Source: CAYZPB01 sp964480445
GTDB lineage: Bacteria; Bacillota; Bacilli; Tepidibacillales; Tepidibacillaceae
Assembly (NCBI GenBank): GCA_964480445.1
Contig: CAYZPB010000042.1
Span: forward strand, 1 to 7,402
DNA length: 7,402 nt
Reading direction: 5' to 3'
The notes beneath the pieces are model-generated. The model did no database searches and was not told where the DNA came from. It worked only from the letters and a program-made list of their open reading frames with translations. Positions 1 to 5,343 of the stretch are shown piece by piece. Made by a program: the position numbers and the translations under genes. Position 1 is the stretch's first letter. Every line of letters begins with the position of its first letter.

Positions 1-765
1 CAGCAGGCTGCACTTTTTGGGCAAGGTTGTTTTACTAAAGGGATGGCGAAAAATACCTATGGAACGGGGAGCTTTATGTTGATGAACATTGGTGATAAAC
101 CAATTCTATCGAAACATAATCTTGTAACGACAATTGCCTGGGGAATCGGCGATGAACTAACTTATGCACTGGAGGGGAGTGTTTTTGTTACAGGAGCAGC
201 TGTTCAATGGTTGAAAGGATTAACGGTTATTAAGAATTCTAAGGAGTCGGAGCAGGTGGCGACAAGTGTTCACAGCAGTGAGGGACTTTATGTTGTACCA
301 GCTTTTACAGGCCTAGGGGCCCCTTACTGGGAGATGGATGCCAAGGGTGCAGTTTACGGGATTACACGGGGGACAACTGCAGCTCATCTAACACGTGCTA
401 CCCTAGAGTCGATCGCCTATCAGATTAAGGATATTTTTAACTCAATGGAGGCCGACACCCAGATTAAACTTCATGATTTACGGGTTGATGGTGGAGCGGT
501 AGATAATAACTTCTTGATGCAGTTTCAGGCGGATATCCTTGATGTGCCTGTTGAACGGACCACGGTCCATGAGAGCACGGCGCTTGGTGCTGCTTATCTG
601 GCAGGATTAGCGGTAGGATTCTGGCATGATCGCGACCTAATTGCTAAAAATATCAAAGTGGAGCGACTTTTTCAGCCAGAAATTGAGAACGAGCAGCGCG
701 ATGACTTATATGCTGGTTGGAAGCGGGCGATTAAGAGCACCTTATACTGGGCGCAACTTAAATGA
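1..765 (+). CDS. glpK: Glycerol kinase, C-terminal half (partial, 5' end outside window)
   Basis: Glycerol kinase phosphorylates glycerol to sn-glycerol 3-phosphate with ATP in the cytoplasm, trapping glycerol taken up by the facilitator. The frame is open from base 1, and 254 residues are visible; the family is about 500 long, so this is the FGGY C-terminal half. It opens with QQAALFGQ, which in the family directly follows the catalytic Asp, so that Asp lies just outside the window. Next come GMAKNTYGTGSF (nucleotide-binding region), YALEGSVFVTGAAVQWL, PAFTGLGAPYW, RATLESIAYQ, LRVDGGAVDNNFLMQ and the ending ALGAAYLAGLAVGFW, all typical of GlpK rather than of xylulose or gluconate kinases. 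It ends at TGA 763-765. An internal ATG at 43 is not the start, because conserved sequence continues upstream of it. No convincing terminator follows. The next gene has its own promoter, so the two are probably not co-regulated. Confidence 0.96.
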   Translation, partial: QQAALFGQGCFTKGMAKNTYGTGSFMLMNIGDKPILSKHNLVTTIAWGIGDELTYALEGSVFVTGAAVQWLKGLTVIKNSKESEQVATSVHSSEGLYVVPAFTGLGAPYWEMDAKGAVYGITRGTTAAHLTRATLESIAYQIKDIFNSMEADTQIKLHDLRVDGGAVDNNFLMQFQADILDVPVERTTVHESTALGAAYLAGLAVGFWHDRDLIAKNIKVERLFQPEIENEQRDDLYAGWKRAIKSTLYWAQLK

Positions 766-806
766 AGATAGAGGTTTCTGACAGCATAAACAGCAGTGAA
801 AGCTCA

Positions 807-835
807 TTGACTTTACATTTATGAAGTTGTATAAT
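807..835 (+). promoter_or_regulatory. Sigma-A-type promoter for the secreted-protein gene
   Basis: A TTGACT -35 box (807-812) and a perfect TATAAT -10 box (830-835) are separated by 17 bases, the optimal spacing. The predicted transcript start is near 842, giving a 5' leader of roughly 88 bases before the ATG at 930. The leader contains a 10-base perfect palindrome, TTTCTAGAAA (866-875), whose role is unknown. The match is strong enough to predict high constitutive or simply regulated expression. This is inferred from consensus only. Confidence 0.8.
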
Positions 836-929
836 TTTCCTTAGGATACATAAGAATACAGGGATTTTCTAGAAAGAATTTGTAATTATAAATATAGATA
901 GAAGCAGTATTTAAGAAAGGAGGGTCATA

Positions 930-1289
930 ATGAGAAGAATTATTAGTGTACTCTTGGTAATTGCTCTAGCTGTCTTTATATTTGCTCCAGCAGCATTAGC
1001 AAGCAGTAGTGATTTAGACAAGATAACCGAACAAGTTGCAGCATTAAATGCACAGATTGAGCAGAAAGTAGTTAAGGCACAAGAACAGGCAGATAAATTT
1101 ATTGATAAAGGCAAAGAAGATAAGGTTGAGAAAATTAGGGAGAAACTAGTTCAATGGGTCGACAAAAAGGCAGAGAAAATGATTGAAAAAGCAGCCGAAA
1201 AAGGTATTAATGTAGATTGTGAATATGATACTTATTACATTGGCGGTGTAGCTGTTGAGATTGATCCACTATTTATTGGTGGATTTTAG
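930..1289 (+). CDS. Small secreted helical protein of unknown function
   Basis: I do not recognise a named family. The 119-residue product has a clear Sec signal peptide: positive MRR, a hydrophobic core at residues 4-20, then AALA with likely signal peptidase I cleavage after Ala24. The mature protein is about 95 residues. Residues 28-92 are charged (Lys, Glu, Gln and Ala rich), without proline or glycine except Gly61, and have hydrophobic residues at helical spacing, so a long amphipathic helix or coiled coil is likely. The tail, residues 93-119, differs: it is Gly and aromatic rich (YDTYYIGGVAVEID, ending FIGGF) with a single Cys97. The start is set by a near-perfect AAGGAGG (917-923), 6 bases upstream of ATG. 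The gene is monocistronic, with its own promoter and a terminator at 1315-1343. It could be an envelope-associated or extracellular protein; no enzyme motif is seen. Confidence 0.85.
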   Translation: MRRIISVLLVIALAVFIFAPAALASSSDLDKITEQVAALNAQIEQKVVKAQEQADKFIDKGKEDKVEKIREKLVQWVDKKAEKMIEKAAEKGINVDCEYDTYYIGGVAVEIDPLFIGGF

Positions 1290-1314
1290 GAAATTGAAAA
1301 GAGAATTAATCTAG

Positions 1315-1343
1315 TAGGGGATACGCGTGTATCCCCTATTTAT
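1315..1343 (+). terminator. Hairpin terminator after the secreted-protein gene
   Basis: A perfect 10-base-pair stem, TAGGGGATAC (1315-1324) with GTATCCCCTA (1329-1338), closes a 4-base loop (GCGT). TTTAT follows, so the U-tract is short and termination may be leaky. It lies 25 bases after the stop codon at 1287-1289. I see no separate promoter between this hairpin and the next gene at 1384, so read-through may supply transcripts for it. Confidence 0.75.
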
Positions 1344-1383
1344 AAAAACGAAAATAGTAAACAGCGAATAGAGGTTTAGACTG

Positions 1384-2307
1384 ATGACAAAAGGTTTATT
1401 TGTGGGTAAGCAAAATGAGTATATTGAAAGATTTGAGCAACAGAGTGGTGAATTAAGATTGTTGGCCAGTGCTGATGGGGCAGAAATCATGATTCAGAAC
1501 ATTAGAAAACGCGAAGTCTGCTTTATAGAACCTTGTGATAATTCAGCAACCATGGAGTTTTTCTATATCCTTACAGGTGAAATTGAAATTGTGGAGGAAG
1601 ATGGTGTCCGAAAACTAACTGTAGGGGATTATCTGTATGTCCATCAACTAGATCAATCAGTTCAATTTAGAACTTTAACGGAAGCTACTTTGTTGTATAT
1701 TTCTACCTCTCCACAATTTAATTTTATCAGCAATACAATTAATGAAATCCTGAAGCTTGCAGATCAGGTGCAAGAGAAGGACCCATACACACTTCAACAT
1801 AATGAACGAGTTAAGGAATATGCAATCAAGATCTCGGACAGACTAAACCTAGAAAATGACAGAAAACAGAATATAGTGTACGCGTCGCTTTTTCATGATG
1901 TCGGAAAGGTCGTTCTACCTGCTGAACTTTTAACAAAAGCAAGCGAGTTGACTAGATACGAGTGGACTTTAATTAAGGAACATCCAGAAGTTGGCGCTGA
2001 AATGCTTGCCAAGACTCATTTTGCTGAAATAGCAAAAATTATACAGCAACATCATGAACGGCTTGACGGTTCTGGCTATCCCTTCGGCTTGCGCGATGAT
2101 GAAATTATGTTAGAGGCAAGAATAATCGCTGTTGCTGATGTTTATGATGCAATGACAACTGATCGCGCCTATCGAGCGGCTCTTCCAGTTGCCAAAGCTG
2201 TTAAGGAACTTTTATCCATGAAGGGAATTCTTTATGACGAAAAGGTAGTCGATACTTTAGTTGAAATTTTAAAAGAAGAGGGCGAGCTGTCCTCTGATAA
2301 TAGTTGA
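1384..2307 (+). CDS. Cupin-like sensor domain fused to HD-GYP domain; probable c-di-GMP phosphodiesterase
   Basis: HD-GYP enzymes hydrolyse cyclic di-GMP and related cyclic dinucleotides in the cytoplasm. Residues 45-110 resemble a cupin beta-barrel (MEFFYILTGEIEIV, then GDYLYVHQ), but the usual HxH metal histidines are absent. Residues 114-300 form the HD-GYP domain with every signature: H139, HDVGK (171-175), H200 in HPEVG, HHE (223-225), DGSGYP (228-233), D252 in VADVYDAM, and the closing RAYR (261-264). Tyr135 occupies the place where the trinuclear-metal subgroup carries Glu in ETGxH, which suggests a binuclear site. There is no GGDEF, receiver or membrane segment, so the cupin is the likely input domain. 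The start at ATG 1384 has GAGG (1371-1374) 9 bases upstream. No promoter is evident. The stop TGA (2305-2307) lies inside the -35 box of the following promoter. The HD-GYP assignment is firm; the ligand and exact substrate are unknown. Confidence 0.92.
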   Translation: MTKGLFVGKQNEYIERFEQQSGELRLLASADGAEIMIQNIRKREVCFIEPCDNSATMEFFYILTGEIEIVEEDGVRKLTVGDYLYVHQLDQSVQFRTLTEATLLYISTSPQFNFISNTINEILKLADQVQEKDPYTLQHNERVKEYAIKISDRLNLENDRKQNIVYASLFHDVGKVVLPAELLTKASELTRYEWTLIKEHPEVGAEMLAKTHFAEIAKIIQQHHERLDGSGYPFGLRDDEIMLEARIIAVADVYDAMTTDRAYRAALPVAKAVKELLSMKGILYDEKVVDTLVEILKEEGELSSDNS

Positions 2308-2332
2308 CAAGTCACTAAACAATTCATAAAAT
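2304..2332 (+). promoter_or_regulatory. Near-consensus promoter of the valS T-box operon
   Basis: A perfect TTGACA (2304-2309) and TAAAAT (2327-2332) are separated by exactly 17 bases. The -35 box overlaps the stop codon of the HD-GYP gene. The predicted transcript start is near 2339, about 60 bases upstream of T-box Stem I. That is a longer pre-Stem I leader than usual for T-boxes, so a start further downstream is possible. Confidence 0.75.
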
Positions 2333-2356
2333 AAGCTAATAATAAGCTATTATATA

Positions 2357-2393
2357 TAGTTTTAAATATAATAATTTAGTTTTAAATATAATA
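2357..2393 (+). repeat. AT-rich tandem direct repeat, two 17-base copies, each holding TATAAT
   Basis: TAGTTTTAAATATAATA occurs exactly at 2357-2373 and again at 2377-2393, with a 20-base period and a 3-base spacer. Each copy contains a perfect TATAAT (2367-2372 and 2387-2392). No -35 box is found 16-18 bases upstream of either. It lies between the promoter and the T-box and codes for nothing visible. It could be a regulator-binding site, an alternative -10 region, an AT-rich UP-like element, or simple slippage duplication. Confidence 0.85.
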
Positions 2394-2400
2394 TTTTTAT

Positions 2401-2602
2401 CGCGATGAATGGGAGTAGTAAATTAATGAAACCTACAGAGAGGGAAATCAGAGCTGTGAGATTTCCTAGGGAAATCTTAATTGAAGTTGTCCAGGAGCTG
2501 TCGAAAGACCGGTGAAGGCCGTTATCTGTGAGTGTGTGACTAATAGTCATGAATTAAGGTGGTACCGCGAGCATTTTCGTCCTTTGGGTGAGAATGCTTT
2601 TT
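2401..2602 (+). promoter_or_regulatory. T-box riboswitch, valine-tRNA specific
   Basis: This cis-acting leader binds uncharged tRNA and switches terminator to antiterminator. Stem I: a k-turn-like UGA/GA pair at its base (2406-2408 with 2495-2496), AGTA (2417-2420) facing GAA (2483-2485) as the loop E motif, and the helix AATTAA (2421-2426) with TTAATT (2477-2482). Its distal part is CAGAGAG followed by hairpin GGAAATC/GATTTCC (2443-2449/2460-2466) with GCTGTGA in the loop. The specifier directly after GAA is GTT (2486-2488), a Val codon followed by a purine; GTC at 2489-2491 is the other reading and is also Val. A small hairpin lies at 2536-2550. The T-box sequence AAGGTGGTACCGCG is at 2556-2569. 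Its TGGT bulge (2560-2563) fits a tRNA ending ACCA, as expected for tRNA-Val, and AAGG can pair with CCTT (2581-2584) in the antiterminator. Location before valS confirms the assignment. Confidence 0.95.
2571..2602 (+). terminator. Regulated intrinsic terminator of the T-box leader
   Basis: A 12-base-pair stem with several G-U pairs forms from 2571-2582 and 2586-2597 around a TTT loop, followed by TTTTT (2598-2602). Its 5' arm and loop contain the CGTCCTT segment needed for the antiterminator, so the two structures exclude each other. Charged tRNA-Val should favour this terminator and uncharged tRNA the alternative. Confidence 0.92.
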
Positions 2603-2613
2603 ATTATATTAAT

Positions 2614-2619
2614 GGGGGT
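2614..2619 (+). promoter_or_regulatory. valS ribosome binding site, fixing a TTG start
   Basis: GGGGGT matches GGAGGT with one G-U-tolerated change and lies 7 bases before TTG 2627. Upstream in-frame starts (GTG 2588, ATG 2594) fall inside the T-box terminator. ATG 2612 has only AT-rich sequence upstream, so TTG 2627 is the best supported start. Confidence 0.65.
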
Positions 2620-2626
2620 AAGAAGA

Positions 2627-5290
2627 TTGAAAAATGAAAACAAAGAATTAGCCACAAGCTATCAGCCGGCAGAAATCGAGGCAAAATGGAATAGGTTCTG
2701 GGTTGAGAAGCGCTTTTTCGAGGCTGGACAGGACTTGACAAAGGAGCCATTTTCTATCGTCATCCCGCCACCAAACGTAACTGGCAATTTGCATATTGGA
2801 CATGCCTTTGATTTCACCTTACAAGATATTGTTGCCAGATTCAAAAGAATGCAAGGCTATGACACGCTCTGGTTACCTGGCATGGACCATGCCGGTATTG
2901 CTACGCAGGCTGTTGTCGAGCGCAAACTACATGACGAAGGAAAAAATCGCTATGATTTGGGCCGTGAAAAATTCCTAGAATTAACCTGGGAATGGTCGGA
3001 AAAATATGCAGCAATTATCCGCGAGCAGTGGGGTGAGCTAGGGCTTTCGCTTGACTATTCGCGTGAGCGCTTCACGCTTGATGAAGGACTCTCAAATGCG
3101 GTACGCCATGTTTTTGTTGGCCTCTATGAAAAAGGCTTAATCTATCGAGGAAAATATATAATTAACTGGGATCCGCAGGCACAGACAGCTCTTTCGGATA
3201 TTGAAGTTGAATATAAAGATGTAAAGGGTACGCTTTATCATCTGCGCTATCCATTAAAGGACGGTACAGGTTCAATTACCGTTGCAACAACAAGACCAGA
3301 GACCATGCTAGGTGATACGGCTGTTGCTGTACACCCGGCAGATGAACGCTATCAACATTTGATCGGCAAAATTCTTATTCTGCCGATTACCGGACGTGAG
3401 GTGCCAATAATTGCTGATGATTTTGTCGAGCGGGAGTTTGGAAGTGGCGCTGTTAAGGTTACGCCAGCTCATGATCCTAACGACTTTGAAATAGGTAATC
3501 GTCATAATTTACCGCGTGTTCTAGTAATGGATGAGGCGGGGGTAATGAACGAGAATGCCGGTAAGTATCAAGGGCAGGATCGTTTTCTCTGCCGCAAAAA
3601 TATCGTTGCTGATTTGCAAAAACAAGGTGTTCTCTTCGAAATTGAGGAGCACGAACATTCAGTTGGTCACAGTCAACGGACTGGAGCTGTTATCGAGCCA
3701 TATCTTTCAACACAATGGTTTGTAAGTATGGGACCGCTTGCACAAAAGGCTATCGCTAGCCAGAAAAGTGCTGCCGGTGTTAAGTTCGTTCCAGAACGTT
3801 TTGAACGGACCTATCTACATTGGATTGAGAATATCCGTGATTGGTGTATCTCACGCCAGCTTTGGTGGGGGCACCGAATACCAGCTTGGTATTGCGATGA
3901 ATGTGAAGAAATTATTGTGCAGCTCGATGCGCCTACAGAGTGTCCAAGTTGCCATAATGCTAAGCTCCGTCAGGACGAGGATGTTCTTGATACCTGGTTT
4001 AGTTCAGGAATCTGGCCTTTTTCAACCATGGGCTGGCCTGAAGAGACTGAGGATTTGGAACGTTTCTATCCAACAAGCTTACTAGTAACGGGCTACGATA
4101 TTATTTTCTTCTGGGTAGCAAGGATGATTTTTATGGCCTTAGAATTTACTGAGGAGATTCCTTTTAAAGATATTTATATTCACGGTCTGGTACGCGACAG
4201 TCAAGGTCGTAAAATGTCGAAATCACTGGGGAACGGAATTGATCCCTTAGAAGTTATTGAGAAGTACGGTGCTGATCCACTACGCTTTATGCTATCCACT
4301 GGCACGGCGCCAGGACAGGATATGCGCTTTCACTATGAGCGCGTAGAGGCGGCAGGTAATTTTGCAAACAAACTTTGGAATGCGGCACGCTATGTGATTA
4401 TGAACTTGGACGGATTTAAGCCAGTAGAATTACAAATAACAGCTGACTTACTTACAGCTGACCGCTGGATTATTCATCGCTATAATGAAACGGTTAAGGA
4501 AGTTACTCGTCTTTTTGATCAGTATGACTTTGGCGAAGCAGGTAGAGTCTTACAACACTTTATCTGGGATGAATTCTGTGACTGGTATATTGAATTAAGC
4601 AAGCTCTCGCTCTATAGCGACAAGGCTCAGGAGAAGGAAAGAAGCAAGGGAGTCTTAACCTATATCCTTGATAACACATTGCGCTTGCTGCATCCCTTTA
4701 TGCCTTTTATTACTGAGGAGCTCTGGCAACAATTGCCTGTCGATGGGCCAAGCATAACTGTTGCGAGCTGGCCGCTATATCGAGAGGATTTTGTTGATCA
4801 GACTTCAGCTAAGGAGATGTCGCTGGCAATGGATCTGATTCGTGCAGTGCGCAATATCCGTTCGGAGGCGAATGTTCCACCTAGCAGGAAAGTCGAGATA
4901 ATTATTAAGCCTACTAGTGCTGCTAATTTAGAAATTCTGAAAAAGAATAAGGAATATATTAAACGCTTCGCCAATCCAGAGGATCTAACGATTGAACTTG
5001 CAGCTGAAGCGCCAGAAGAGGCTATGTCCGCTGTTATAACTGGGGCAGAGATATATCTGCCACTAGCGGGCTTAATCGACACTAAACAAGAATTGGAGCG
5101 TCTGGAGAAGGAGTTAGTGGAACTTGATTTTGAAGTAGAACGAGTTCAGCAGAAATTAGCAAATAAAAACTTTACAGACAGAGCACCGGCCAAGGTAGTT
5201 GCCGAAGAGCGCGCCAAAGAGCTCGATTATCTAGCGAAACGAGCGAAGGTAAAAGAAAGATTAGAGGGTGTCAGAAGGCTCGGAAAATAG
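2627..5290 (+). CDS. valS: Valine--tRNA ligase
   Basis: This class Ia synthetase charges tRNA-Val with valine in the cytoplasm and hydrolyses mischarged Thr-tRNA-Val. From the TTG start it has 887 residues, normal for bacterial ValS (about 880). In order: PPPNVTGNLHIGH with HIGH at 56-59; the editing domain with TTRPE (221-225) and TPAHDPNDFEIG near 279-290; and a zinc-type knuckle, C423-x2-C426 and C439-x2-C442. These are followed by WFSSGIWPFS, KMSKS at 529-533, a helical anticodon-binding domain at about 610-760, and the C-terminal coiled coil from about 819 to 884 (Glu, Lys and Leu rich) that is typical of ValS and absent from IleS and LeuS. All key motifs are intact. Expression is controlled by the valine T-box upstream. 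folC follows after a short gap without a visible terminator. A start at 2588 would add 13 residues but would lie in the terminator hairpin. Confidence 0.98.
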   Translation: MKNENKELATSYQPAEIEAKWNRFWVEKRFFEAGQDLTKEPFSIVIPPPNVTGNLHIGHAFDFTLQDIVARFKRMQGYDTLWLPGMDHAGIATQAVVERKLHDEGKNRYDLGREKFLELTWEWSEKYAAIIREQWGELGLSLDYSRERFTLDEGLSNAVRHVFVGLYEKGLIYRGKYIINWDPQAQTALSDIEVEYKDVKGTLYHLRYPLKDGTGSITVATTRPETMLGDTAVAVHPADERYQHLIGKILILPITGREVPIIADDFVEREFGSGAVKVTPAHDPNDFEIGNRHNLPRVLVMDEAGVMNENAGKYQGQDRFLCRKNIVADLQKQGVLFEIEEHEHSVGHSQRTGAVIEPYLSTQWFVSMGPLAQKAIASQKSAAGVKFVPERFERTYLHWIENIRDWCISRQLWWGHRIPAWYCDECEEIIVQLDAPTECPSCHNAKLRQDEDVLDTWFSSGIWPFSTMGWPEETEDLERFYPTSLLVTGYDIIFFWVARMIFMALEFTEEIPFKDIYIHGLVRDSQGRKMSKSLGNGIDPLEVIEKYGADPLRFMLSTGTAPGQDMRFHYERVEAAGNFANKLWNAARYVIMNLDGFKPVELQITADLLTADRWIIHRYNETVKEVTRLFDQYDFGEAGRVLQHFIWDEFCDWYIELSKLSLYSDKAQEKERSKGVLTYILDNTLRLLHPFMPFITEELWQQLPVDGPSITVASWPLYREDFVDQTSAKEMSLAMDLIRAVRNIRSEANVPPSRKVEIIIKPTSAANLEILKKNKEYIKRFANPEDLTIELAAEAPEEAMSAVITGAEIYLPLAGLIDTKQELERLEKELVELDFEVERVQQKLANKNFTDRAPAKVVAEERAKELDYLAKRAKVKERLEGVRRLGK

Positions 5291-5306
5291 AGACTCGGAA
5301 AATAGA
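5279..5306 (+). repeat. 15-base-period tandem duplication across the valS stop codon
   Basis: CTCGGAAAATAGA is present at 5279-5291 and again at 5294-5306. The first copy encodes the last ValS residues and its TAG stop (5288-5290). The second copy carries an in-frame duplicate TAG at 5303-5305. It looks like a slippage duplication that left the protein unaffected while lengthening the valS-folC spacer. Confidence 0.8.
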
Positions 5307-5331
5307 TGAGCAGTTCAGATAATAAATGAAT

Positions 5332-5335
5332 GGAG
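5332..5335 (+). promoter_or_regulatory. folC ribosome binding site, favouring a GTG start
   Basis: GGAG lies 8 bases before GTG 5344 and downstream of the alternative ATG 5326. No purine-rich Shine-Dalgarno sequence is seen at suitable distance before ATG 5326. The placement therefore favours GTG 5344. Confidence 0.6.
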
Positions 5336-5343
5336 AATACAGG

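Noticed and set aside
771..805. Possible glpK terminator hairpin, GAGGTTTC with GAAAGCTC
   Set aside because: There is an internal G-G mismatch, a loop of about 19 bases and no T-tract after it. It is not a credible intrinsic terminator.
866..875. Palindrome TTTCTAGAAA in the leader of the secreted-protein gene
   Set aside because: It is too short to call an operator. A 10-base AT-rich palindrome arises easily by chance, so it is mentioned only in the promoter entry.
911..1114. Minus-strand open frame of 67 residues opposite the secreted-protein gene
   Set aside because: It lies wholly over the leader and 5' part of a gene with promoter, RBS and signal peptide on the + strand. Its protein is low complexity and it has no RBS of its own.
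2331..2349. Short repeat ATAAGCTA at 2331-2338 and 2342-2349
   Set aside because: It is only 8 bases in very AT-rich DNA, with no supporting structure. It is not listed as a feature.
2362..2550. Minus-strand open frame of 62 residues across the T-box region
   Set aside because: The bases are fully explained by the structured T-box leader. The frame is a by-product of AT-rich sequence and has no recognisable protein features.
3738..4085. 115-residue + strand frame inside valS
   Set aside because: It is out of frame with the well conserved ValS sequence, including the zinc knuckle. It is a shadow reading.
4798..5082. 94-residue minus-strand frame inside valS
   Set aside because: It lies opposite the end of the anticodon-binding domain and has no independent start signals. 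It is a codon-bias shadow.
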